Source: Oidiodendron maius Zn (lineage: Eukaryota > Ascomycota > Leotiomycetes > Myxotrichaceae). Taken from it: DNA of 64,000 nucleotides. Shown here one piece after another: positions 55,465-64,000 of this stretch. A program made the translations under genes and the position numbers. Each line of letters opens with the position of its first letter. The first letter of the stretch is position 1. Location: assembly GCA_000827325.1 (NCBI GenBank), contig KN832882.1:1252689-1316688 (forward strand), read 5' to 3'. The notes below the pieces were generated by a model that worked only from the letters and a program-made list of their open reading frames with translations, was not told the DNA's origin and did not search any database.

Positions 55465-56940
55465 ATGGCCCCGACTCCACTCCAACCTACAGATCTTCTC
55501 CACTACCTCCCGCAACATCGAGTTTTGATTTGCAAGGAGTGTCACTATGCCATACAGCCGTCGGCAGTTTCTCGACACCTGAAAGAGCTTCACCGAATAT
55601 ATCGCTCAAACCGCCGGGAGTTCCTAAAATTTGCAGGGGAGCTGGACCTTGCAGACCCGAAAGATGTCGCCCTGCCAGGACCCAACGAGGATCCTGTACA
55701 TTTTCTGACTACAACCAGTGGCCTAGCTTGCGAGGCCAGTGGATGTGACCATCTTTGTGCGACTGTCAAGCGCATGAAGATGCATTGGGCTGCAGAGCAC
55801 ACTGCAGTAGTAGCGTACGATTCTCAGTGGCGACAAGTTGAATTGCAAACTTTCTTCCGCGGCAACCAGCTGAGATACTTCATAGTGTCCCGATCTTCTG
55901 AAGCGCTCACCCAGGCTGAAGAGCACTCAGAGGTCAACAGCGAAGCCATCAACAATGGAATGGGCATACCCAATCCGTCAGCTCAATGCAACACTCTGTT
56001 GACGACCGCAGAAGACCTCAGACTTCTCCAGCATTTTCAAACTTCCACTTGTCTCGAAATCGGCTACAACGAGACTAGCAGGCAGGTGTGGCACATTGAC
56101 GTGCCTGAACTCGCAGCCAAGCATCCCTTCCTGAAGCATGGCATCCTTGCCTGCTCAGCACTGCATCTTGCATTCCTCCAGCCTGCCGAGAGGCAGCAGT
56201 ACCAGCTCATAGCAGCCCACCACCAGAATATGGCGCTGCCAGAATTCCGGATTAAAATAGAAAACCCGAACACTGACAACGCCTTGGCGCTGCTAGCGTT
56301 CACACAGCTCCTCCTCATCCACTGCTTTGCCGCGGACCAGCACGATGATGACCTTCTGCTTGTAAAGGGGAAGGATGACCTGGGTTTTCCACTCTGGCTG
56401 AAAGTCATCCGAGGCAGTTGTCAGATCTTCCAAAAGGTGTGGCCAAATATCGAGTGCGTGCCTTTCAAGGCGCTGCTTATAGGGGGTGTAGAACGCGGGT
56501 TACAGGACCGAGTACTAGAAAAATCGGTTCATGATGAACGATTGCGCAGCTTGATGGGGATGATGAAGAGTAGTATCGCAAAGACAGCCGCCGTGTATCA
56601 GACCTCTCCCTTACCATCGGCACTCTTCATCCTCGTCAGAGCATATGCGACAGCAGAGGCGGCGCAAGCACGAGGCTCTTACTCATTGTGGGTTGCGGTA
56701 AATACCTGGCCGGTGCAGGTTGGAGAGGATTTTTTGCTCCTTTTAAAGGAAAGAGAGCCTACAGCTCTAGTATTGTTGGCTTATTATTGCTTGTTATTCA
56801 AACCACTGGAGAGGAATTGGTATACCAACGGTTATAGCAGAAGATTGCTATCTCGTATCCACAATCAACTAGATGAAGAGTGGCGCCCATGGCTTCAATG
56901 GCCGATAGAAGAAATTGGACTTCCGAATGAATCGCATTAA
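55465..56940 (+). CDS. DUF3505 zinc-finger protein with Upc2-like regulator domain
   Basis: The gene is a single exon. I chose the start at MAPTPLQPTDLLHYLP (491 residues) because the preceding 20 codons from the in-frame ATG at 55405 look non-coding. The N-terminus is a DUF3505-type finger pair (LICKECHYAIQPSAVSRHLKELH and CEASGCDHLCATVKRMKMHWAAEH), here in place of a Zn2Cys6 cluster. The C-terminal region (LLQHFQTSTCLEIG, HPFLKHGILACSALHLAFL, YQLIAAHHQNMALPEFR) resembles the ligand-binding domain of Upc2-type fungal transcription factors. The combination suggests a regulator whose DNA-binding module was replaced. DNA binding by DUF3505 is not established to my knowledge, so the role is inference. 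Confidence 0.85.
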   Translation: MAPTPLQPTDLLHYLPQHRVLICKECHYAIQPSAVSRHLKELHRIYRSNRREFLKFAGELDLADPKDVALPGPNEDPVHFLTTTSGLACEASGCDHLCATVKRMKMHWAAEHTAVVAYDSQWRQVELQTFFRGNQLRYFIVSRSSEALTQAEEHSEVNSEAINNGMGIPNPSAQCNTLLTTAEDLRLLQHFQTSTCLEIGYNETSRQVWHIDVPELAAKHPFLKHGILACSALHLAFLQPAERQQYQLIAAHHQNMALPEFRIKIENPNTDNALALLAFTQLLLIHCFAADQHDDDLLLVKGKDDLGFPLWLKVIRGSCQIFQKVWPNIECVPFKALLIGGVERGLQDRVLEKSVHDERLRSLMGMMKSSIAKTAAVYQTSPLPSALFILVRAYATAEAAQARGSYSLWVAVNTWPVQVGEDFLLLLKEREPTALVLLAYYCLLFKPLERNWYTNGYSRRLLSRIHNQLDEEWRPWLQWPIEEIGLPNESH

Positions 56941-57162
56941 GGCGGGGGTCTTACAGGCGCATGGCGTTGAAAAGATGGATTGTAATTCTTCACATTTTTC
57001 GATATTGCAGAACAGTAAATGGGCACGATATCAGATGTAAGATTACTACACTCATATTGCTATTAATAATTCAGAGCATAGATCCACAGTGCGAGTAAGT
57101 TCGTTGAGCTAATTAGTGCTTCCCCAGGCTTGCTAGGCGCTTTTGTTCTATTGTGCCGCTCG

Positions 57163-58128
57163 CTAGCCAGTCGATGGTGCCATGGATTTTGACCCATCCT
57201 TCCACCTGACGGAGCCATAGTACGTGATGTCAGGAGCCACCCAACCAGACACAGCCTCAGCTTCAGCATCCCTCAACCATCTCATTCCCTGATGCATTTG
57301 GGAATACTCCATTGTCATGAGCGCTGTCTCCTTACCGCCTATCCGCTGCCACTTCTCCGGTTCCACGAACTCCACCGGCCCCTTAAACTTACACCTGCTG
57401 GAGGAGTCCCGGCAATAGGTTCCCCATTCCCAAAGCCTCACACCATGTCCTTCTAATATTTCCGGCTCAATCAATATGATTTCTCGCAAGCTGGGAAATT
57501 TTTGGAGGCCCTCCACGGCACTGTATACCTGTCGAATGCATGGGTCCAAGATGTGTAGCTCGGTACGGACAATAGCGAGTCTCATCACTTTAGACACGAC
57601 GTTTTCATCCCAAGCTAGCCGACATGGCACAAACCAATTCGCTGGCGCATCGGGTGAAGCGAGGAGTGAGGAGTCTCGGCCCAATACATTATGGTCGTAC
57701 AGTATCGTCGCGCAGTACAAAATATCCAAGTCGAAATTTATTTTCGTTTCTTGGGCAACATAGAACGTTGAGGAGTCTTCTATTGTGTTGTAAAGCCTTT
57801 GAACTTCGTCTCGTGCTTCACGACAAACGTGGAACTGAGATGGCAGTGGAGCGCGGACTGGGGCAAGCCCATTGTCAAATGCGGGTTCTATTGGCAGTGG
57901 TTTTCGGGTCGTCCAATCCCAGCTCTTCAGACGGGCATCAATGATACGGGGTCTGAGGCTCAACCTCCATATCTGACGTCTGATCTCCAGTGGCAGGAGG
58001 CGGAATTGCGGAAAGGACGCTGGGGGCGACGGAGACCACGCGGGACTCAACCGTGGCATGGGTCTCTGGCAAGAATACCCCTCATCTAGTGTGGATGATT
58101 TGTGCAAGTGTGGATCAATACTTATCAT
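57163..58128 (-). CDS. 2EXR domain protein, unknown function
   Basis: The gene is a single exon of 321 residues. The 2EXR signature is clear near residues 39-62 (FPQFRLLPLEIRRQIWRLSL followed by RPRIIDAR), with the later family block PLPSQFHVCREARDEVQRLY. The rest (INFDLDILYCATILYDH) fits the family, with no catalytic motif. An ATG 22 codons downstream (MPRLSP) is an alternative start. Such proteins are numerous in Pezizomycotina and their function is unknown. Confidence 0.85.
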   Translation of the reverse strand: MISIDPHLHKSSTLDEGYSCQRPMPRLSPAWSPSPPASFPQFRLLPLEIRRQIWRLSLRPRIIDARLKSWDWTTRKPLPIEPAFDNGLAPVRAPLPSQFHVCREARDEVQRLYNTIEDSSTFYVAQETKINFDLDILYCATILYDHNVLGRDSSLLASPDAPANWFVPCRLAWDENVVSKVMRLAIVRTELHILDPCIRQVYSAVEGLQKFPSLREIILIEPEILEGHGVRLWEWGTYCRDSSSRCKFKGPVEFVEPEKWQRIGGKETALMTMEYSQMHQGMRWLRDAEAEAVSGWVAPDITYYGSVRWKDGSKSMAPSTG

Positions 58129-59215
58129 TACGTTGAGACGTCTTGCGATGCGTTCATAGATGAGGATGACGGGAGAGGCATCTATATTGGTTTTGCGACG
58201 AGGTTGATAACGGGAACCCGCAACAGACCCGCTTCACTCCCGCGCCCTCTTCCGAATCCAAGACGGTCAGCCGCCGGTGGGTAATAAGCCATTTCCGGAC
58301 CATGAAAGTACAGTACCGAGGTACTAAGCCTACAAGACAAATATAAGCAATTTCGTAGGAAACATAAGCCTTCTCGAGAGATATCAGCCTTCGAGTAGGA
58401 GGCATGCCTCGTCGTATGCCAAATTCAGAAGCGCCTCGCTTCGAGAAAGCGTCCTTGCGTCCTACAGCCCTTCTTTAGGTTCATGCACTCCTAGTTAAGG
58501 TAGCCGAGGATCCAGATTTATTTTGGCACGGACATAGGATCAGGGATGTCTCACGATATGGGGGAACTCAGCCCCACGAAGGAGACCTTGTTAAGCACGC
58601 GACACAAATAGACAACTTTCGGAAGATCTTCAGTCAATGTAACTTGGGAAAGAATATTTTGTAGCGAGTACCATCTTTGCTGATCCCAACATTGTAAAGT
58701 CGTCTTGTCGGCTGGCCCTCGTCGTGACATCTTTCTAGACCCGTGCAAATCTACATTTCCCGGCAGTTTGTGGCGCTCGGCACCGCCCCAGAAGGCACAG
58801 TAAGATGGTGTGCGGAGGGAGCCACGCGGGAGCGAGGGAACTTGAACCGACTACGGGGTATGCTGTATTTTGGGGGCGTGAGGATGAAGCACCCCAATGC
58901 TTGCTCCCCTCCCTTGAAGTTTGGATGAATCTTAGGAGAGATAGTGGTACTGTTTAAAGTGACATTCCGAGCCTTCAAAATCTGGCGGAGGTGGCTATAC
59001 TTTTATGTAGTATCGCAAAAGAGCGCATCCTGACATCTTCAGACGAGCATATAAGGAAGTGATTCTCTCATATTGTTCAACTCAACATATTTGTGATCTC
59101 CTTTCTTTCCTACCTCTCCTGGCACTCTTAAAGTCGGCAACTATTGTCGACTGAATAAGCCTATTAGCTTCCAGCACAGATACCCGCCCTCAAATCCTTA
59201 AGTTCAGCTTACAAT
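58129..59215. other. Divergent spacer of about 1.1 kb
   Basis: I see no supported gene. The right end contains the lipase promoter with a TATA element. Confidence 0.5.
59049..59055 (+). promoter_or_regulatory. TATA box of the lipase gene
   Basis: ATATAAG lies about 165 bases before the start codon at 59216, followed by a CT-rich stretch. The role is inferred. Confidence 0.45.
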
Positions 59216-60375
59216 ATGTGGACCTCACTAGCCTATGCTGCCGCTCTCCTCGCAGCAGGAAGCCATGCCGCCCCACTTGAGCAGCGAACTACAAGTATAC
59301 CATTCCCATGTACCGTTTCTGAAAGAAATTCTAACCCCTTCTAGTGACATCTAGCCAATTGTCCACTTTTACCATGTTCTCCCAATATGCAGGAGCAGCA
59401 TACTGCTACGACAACGTTCATAAGAATGGAAAGATGAACTGCTCCTCGGAAGGTGGTAGCTGTCCATTGGTCGAGAGTGCTGGAGCTACAGTCATACATG
59501 CCTTCCAGTAAGTTTCCTTGAATTGTCACTCAGCGGCTTGAACGAATCGAGCTAACTTCCTCCAGAGCTGGCAGTTCCAAGACACTTGGATACGTCGCAA
59601 CCGATAGCAAAAATAAGCTTATTGTGGTGGCTATTCAGGGTACGCAAATTTGGAGTAACCCAATCGATATAATTACAGATGCGGACCTTCTTCAAGTCAA
59701 GTCCGACCTTTGCGGATCCGCCAACTCCCATGATGGATGTCTTGTCCACAAGGGATTTTATGGATCTATGAAAGATGCCGCAACGGTTGTCGTCCCTACC
59801 GTGCAAGCTGCAGCTAAAGAAAACCCAAGTTACAGGGTCGTTGTCACTGGTCACAGCTTGGGAGGAGCAGTGTCTGCCTTGCTGGGCACAACCCTGCGAA
59901 ATTTAGGAATGACTGTTGATATGGTAAGTCTCCTTGAGATTAAACGAGAATGTTTTCGTTAACAACTATCTAGTACACTTTCGGACAGCCCAAGCTCGGC
60001 AATGCCGATATCTCCAACTATATCCAGAGTCAATCTCCTTCCAAAGGAAACAATTATCGTGTTACTCACTTCAACGACGTCGTCCCGCAGCTCCCAGAAC
60101 ATACGTGGGGTAATAATGCCTGGGACCACTACTATCCTGAGTTCTGGATCAACAAGGACCAAGGCACTGTTTCTACCAGCGACATGAAAGTCGTCGACGC
60201 AACTCTCTTCTCTAAGGCCGGCAACGAGGGAACAAATTCGGCCTTCAGCTTGGTCGGCGAGCTGTTCGAAGGTGGTGTTGCTGCTCACGGTCTGTACTTT
60301 GGAAAGATCTCGGGTTGCTCCTCGAAGGCACCATTCCCGCCTTCTGCGGCATCCTCTTCCGGAAAAGCCTCTTAA
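59216..60375 (+). CDS. Secreted class 3 lipase
   Basis: Exons 59216-59294, 59345-59507, 59566-59923 and 59974-60375 give 333 residues. A signal peptide (MWTSLAYAAALLAAGSHA) precedes the domain. The Lipase_3 elements are IVVAIQGTQIW, VVVTGHSLGGAVSALLG with the nucleophile Ser, YTFGQPKLGNADI, the Asp in THFNDVVPQLPE and a plausible His in AWDHYYPEFW. A Ser-rich tail ends the protein. It should hydrolyse triglycerides or related esters outside the cell. The HsbA gene follows 1.6 kb downstream on the same strand. All junctions restore the family sequence (TT-MTSSQLS, HAFQ-AGSSK, VDM-YTFGQP). Confidence 0.92.
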
Positions 60376-61979
60376 ATGGTAAAAGACTTACAAGAAATTT
60401 GATTTTGGGAGCATGGCGTTCAGGATAAAAGAAAATGTGTCTGTACATTAGCGCATATACTTCATATAAGAATTACACGTATATACCTGGTTCTTAGAAA
60501 ATCTCAACCCTCTCGTAGTACCTTGAGTCTATAACGTGACTACTTATATCTAACTGGCTATTGGTTAGTTTATAAATCAAATTGCTACCATTATTATGTA
60601 ACAATATAAAAGCATCCTGGTGATGGTCAACAGGTATTGGTCTGACAATGCTAAACAAGGTTGCTAGAACACCTGAAATAAAAGGTGGTAAGTTGTACAA
60701 ATATCACTTGTCCATCACATTTACCTTTAGCCAAGCATAATTTGCGTACCGGAATCGGGCCTATACTTGCACCATCATATAGCTTTATTTTGGAGCGTCG
60801 CGAGATCTGCGCCATATTGAGTTAAGTTGAGCCGATGATGGAACTACTACCCCGCTTCGGCTGGATTCCCACCTTCCATTTTTATGCCTCTAGTTCTTAC
60901 GCTGCGAACGCTTCACTATTCTAAAAGAAGAAAAAATCTTGCATCTTGACCGGCATTTGCGCCCTGATCAATATCTGTCAAGTGCTGCTGTGGGTGCAGT
61001 ACACACTGTGAGAGCACGTCCCTCTCAGGACCTGGTGTTGATCTCCTGGTATAGTACCAACCATGGAGTCTCTTGCATATCTCAACTTCTCACTGGCTAA
61101 TGAGATGTCTAGAACACTTTCAGCCCTGAAAAGGTGTCTTCGGTGTAATGTCAGTCACCTCCTAGAATGTGGCGTCTGGCACTTCTCGGGTTACCCCTGG
61201 CACCGCCCTTTAACTGCCGGATGGACTGTCAAGGTACCACGTTCCCCTCTTTCTGGCTATAAGTGAGCACGTCACCTGGTTGAGTACGTAGCCCTTGACG
61301 CCCTGAAAGTCGTGATGCTGTTAAATTTTTGGGTACATCTTCGCGCGCAGCTTCCTTGCAGTATATGCGATACACCCATGCTATATCCCTTCAGACCTTC
61401 CTACCTTGACCACATGTCCAGATGCAAAGCATTCGTCAACCTCCTGACTGGAGGAATTTGTTCCTGGCCGCTTCTAAATCGTTACATCGACTTCGCCACG
61501 ACCAGCGGCTACGACATGTGGCCCGGACTCCAGGCTCGATACGTATTCTGTGCATGAGAACATTACCCCTCAAAAGCACCTCACAACAACCTTCTATGAC
61601 TGATGTCAAGGTAAGGTACCTAAGCCCGGTGGCTTTTGACCTTAGCTTGCCGTGCTATCCACTCAGGCCATACCTCTCGAGCTTATGTGAAGTTTCGCAC
61701 TCGATCACAAGCCCGCGATTGCACCGGAAGTGGGCTTCAAATAGGAAATCACCGGCGAATCTAACCTGAATATCGGCCTCGTCGACATGGCAAAATCACA
61801 TGAAGAGACGAAGTTCGGCTTGTTTGTCATGGACAGACAAAAAAGTATATAGACATCATCTCTTTGCCTTCGTTCGAGACCCTACTTCCCCACAGAATAC
61901 CACCAGAAGCCTGCAAATATAAGCAATTGAAATTAAAAAATCTCTAATCTTCTACCACAAGCCCATAATCATCTCCGAA
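60376..61979. other. Spacer of 1.6 kb between lipase and HsbA genes
   Basis: Short plus-strand frames at 61063-61266, 61312-61557 and 61422-61769 have no motif and do not splice together convincingly. I support no gene. Confidence 0.5.
61846..61851 (+). promoter_or_regulatory. TATA box of the HsbA gene
   Basis: TATATA lies about 130 bases before the start codon at 61980. The role is inferred from position. Confidence 0.4.
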
Positions 61980-62556
61980 ATGCAGTTCACCGCCTCCGTT
62001 CTCATCCTCCTTACCTCCACCCTCACTTCCGCTGCCCCCCTCAAAGCCCGTACTGCTGCTACTGTTCTGAGCGACATCTCCACCATCTCCTCTGATGTCG
62101 CCACTCTCACCAGCGATGTCGTAGCTTACAACGGAAACCTGATTGCCTCCCTCGGCCTGGTCACTGCTGTCGACAACCTCAAATCTGCCCTGACCACCGG
62201 CGCCTCCGACACCACCTCGTCCAGTGCTTTCAGCACCACCGACTCCGCCAGCATCGTGTCTGCTCTCCAGACCCTTGTCCCAGCTGTTGTTACTGTCCTC
62301 ACTGATCTTGATGCTAAGGTACTGTTTCTCCTCGTCCCCTAAAAATCACACAATGGTTAACCTTCCCCAGACCTCCGTTGTCGCTAGCGCCGGTTTCACT
62401 TCTCTCGTCCTAAGCAACCTCCAAGAGCTCAAGAGTGATGCTGATGCGTTTTTCGTGGCTCTCGAGGCCAAGGTTGACTCCACGGATGCCGCCACCATTA
62501 CCTCCCTGCAGGCCACGGTTGACTCTGCCTTTACCACCTCCGAGGGTGACTATTAA
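61980..62556 (+). CDS. hsbA: Hydrophobic surface-binding protein A (HsbA)-like
   Basis: Exons 61980-62318 and 62371-62556 give 174 residues. A signal peptide (MQFTASVLILLTSTLTSA) is followed by amphipathic helical repeats rich in Ala, Ser, Thr, Val and Leu (VLSDISTISSDVATLTSDV, ALQTLVPAVVTVLTDLDAK and TSVVASAGFTSLVLSNLQEL). The length, composition and VLxDIxxISxDVxxL opening are those of HsbA. HsbA proteins bind hydrophobic surfaces, and in Aspergillus oryzae HsbA recruits a cutinase to a polyester surface. Strongly C-ending codons suggest high expression. Confidence 0.88.
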
Positions 62557-62885
62557 ATTTCCCCCTCACAGTAGATGAAGCTCTGAGATGATATGCCCAT
62601 GGGAGGATGTGAATATATAGTCCTATATAGCGTCTGAATTCATGGTATTTAAGGTGTATGACTTTTGGAAAGCATGTGATAATTCAGTGACCTTCCTTGT
62701 TCAATCGGTGGCTTATGCCATGTCCTAGGTTCATATTGCCCCGTAAGGTTTAATTCAGCCACTAATTTGGATTTGGTGTCTAATTGTAAAGCTGTAGGAC
62801 TGCTTGATCGTAAATTTAAGTACTTCATGCTATCGCCACCTGACATATAATGCTACTCACGGCTAACATTAAGACTAAAATATTC
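62557..62885. other. Convergent spacer between HsbA and the transporter
   Basis: I see nothing coding in this 329-bp stretch between two gene 3' ends. Confidence 0.5.
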
Positions 62886-64000
62886 TTATTTCTCTCCTTG
62901 TGAAGTAGCAATATCTGCTCTGGCTGCGGGCACAACGTCAGCCCTCTCCTCCTCAATTGCCTGTGCCTTATCCATTTCTTCCATTTCTGCGCTGTACTGT
63001 AGTGTCTCGATTCTAGTCTTGGCAAACTTCCGCGCGCTGATGTGGTTGGCCTAATATCAATAGAATTAATATGCCGATAACTATTCAGATGAGAGTTGAC
63101 TCACAAACAGTATGTCCAGCTCGGCATACGTTCGACCTTTTGTTTCAGCTAAGCAGATCAAACAGTATTAATTATCTTCTCAGGTACAGAAATCGGATGT
63201 TACTCACGAAGGCGGAAGTATAAGTAAGTGTTCATTATCAAGTTGATGCCCGCCCAGAAGAAGCAGGACTTTGGCCCCCAGTTCCATGAGAGAGGATTAA
63301 ACTGGCGATATGAAATGATATTCACAAACGCGAGGTTGATGATATTATACGCATTGCGTGCCAAGATAATAGATTTGGCTCGAAGGCGAGTAGATGGGAT
63401 CTCAGACACAATGGTGTAGACTACTGGGGCGACTGAGAAGTCGCCGACGGCAGACAATAGGAGAACCATAGTTCCCGCAGTCCACGATGTCGCAATTGAT
63501 GGGCGAGAAGGAATACCCATGCCTCCAGCGACTCTTGGAGCTTGTTAGAGAATATGAGAAGAGTGGAAGAGATCCGGACTCACAGTAGAAGAATGAACAT
63601 TACAACCATACCTCCACACATCAGTTGCTTCCGTCCCACTCTGTTCATAATAAACCACGACGCGATAGTTCCAGCTGCACCAATTCCAGACTGGCCCCAG
63701 CTGAGACTGTATGCGCTTGACGTGCTTATTCCAGCGCGAACGTAAAAGTACGACGACAGACCGCCTACAACCGATCCTGACAGCGTTTGGGCCATCCATG
63801 TTAAGCACACAATCTCTGTGCGCCGCAGATCGGTACCTCTGAAGCAGTCCCAGTAAGATATACCTTCCGCTACTTGCTTTTCCATCTCATTCGTGTATAT
63901 CATAACTGTGTATAAATTCAGCTGCAAACTCAAGACAACATTACCGCATGAACTTACGTGCCAATTGCCGATCCTCGGTCACCTGGTCAAATCCAACTCG
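62886..64000 (-). CDS. MFS sugar transporter, maltose-permease type (5' end outside window)
   Basis: Minus-strand exons visible: from beyond 64000 to 63958, then 63905-63584, 63533-63208, 63148-63105 and 63050-62886 (stop). The N-terminal half of the protein lies past the window edge. The sugar-transporter signatures are NRVGRKQL, EIPSTRLRAKSIILARNAYN and PETKGRTYAELDILF, with FDQVTEDRQLALMIYTNEMEK in the central loop region. The end is a charged cytosolic tail (EEERADVVPAAR). Hydrophobic segments fit helices 7-12. The pattern matches alpha-glucoside:proton symporters of the MAL/MPH type, plasma-membrane proteins that import maltose-like sugars. The exact substrate is uncertain. The second visible intron must use an AAG acceptor at 63534 to keep LLLVAGGMG in frame. 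Confidence 0.88.

Noticed and set aside
61063-61769. Three overlapping plus-strand frames of 67-115 codons between lipase and HsbA
   Set aside because: Frames do not splice into one product and show no motif or signal peptide.
1-64000. CRISPR arrays, rRNA genes and intact mobile elements
   Set aside because: None seen: repeats are limited to a 33-bp triplet, a 15-bp duplicate and a diverged 51-bp duplicate, and no transposase, integrase or reverse-transcriptase motif appears in any frame.

Overview
The window is nuclear DNA of a filamentous ascomycete. Almost every gene has short introns (about 45-70 nt) with GT(A/G)AGT-like donors, CTAAC/CTGAC-like branch sites and YAG acceptors. Gene density is roughly one gene per 2 kb on both strands. 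The families present are typical of Pezizomycotina: AA9 monooxygenase, HsbA, HET, NACHT, Clr5-ankyrin, Zn2Cys6 and 2EXR. The mix would suit a plant- or litter-associated Leotiomycete, but that placement is an inference from gene content. I find 28 protein genes (one cut by the right edge), one degraded TPR relic, no rRNA or convincing tRNA, no CRISPR array and no transposon with recognisable coding sequence.

Layout. 1-11 kb: a secreted Ala-rich protein, ribosomal protein uS17 divergent from the kinetochore scaffold KNL1/Spc7, then an intron-dense AA9 monooxygenase. 12-22 kb: a secreted histidine phosphatase, a TPR relic, a NACHT NLR-like gene with C-terminal zinc fingers, and, divergent from it, a Rad5/HLTF-like SNF2 ATPase. 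22-28 kb: metabolic genes (DUF4743-Nudix, SDR, M28 glutaminyl cyclase) and a TMEM70-like mitochondrial membrane protein. 28-34 kb: a bZIP factor, a GFA-domain enzyme and a Zn2Cys6 regulator. 34-40 kb: a large Clr5-ankyrin protein and, divergent from it, a three-exon gene for a 97-residue membrane-anchored protein. 40-47 kb: gene-poor, partly AT-rich DNA around a ferritin-like secreted protein and a HET gene whose two halves lie in different frames. 47-58 kb: dienelactone hydrolase, cytosolic TrpRS, an isochorismatase-fold protein lacking its nucleophile Cys, an F-box protein with membrane helices, an AIF/FSP1-like oxidoreductase, a DUF3505 regulator and a 2EXR protein. 59-64 kb: a secreted class 3 lipase, HsbA and a maltose-permease-type sugar transporter.

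There is no single pathway. Housekeeping genes (uS17, KNL1, TrpRS, TMEM70-like, Nudix) alternate with secreted hydrolases and surface proteins (AA9, lipase, HsbA, ferritin-like, phosphatase, glutaminyl cyclase) and with self/non-self or regulatory genes (NACHT, HET, Clr5-ankyrin, bZIP, Zn2Cys6, DUF3505). The points that most deserve a second look are the small gene at 39243-39662, the Clr5-ankyrin gene with three 46-nt introns, the HET frame break, the NACHT gene with a nearby TPR relic, the Cys-to-Ser isochorismatase fold, the lipase-HsbA neighbourhood and the diverged 51-bp duplication near 40.5 kb.
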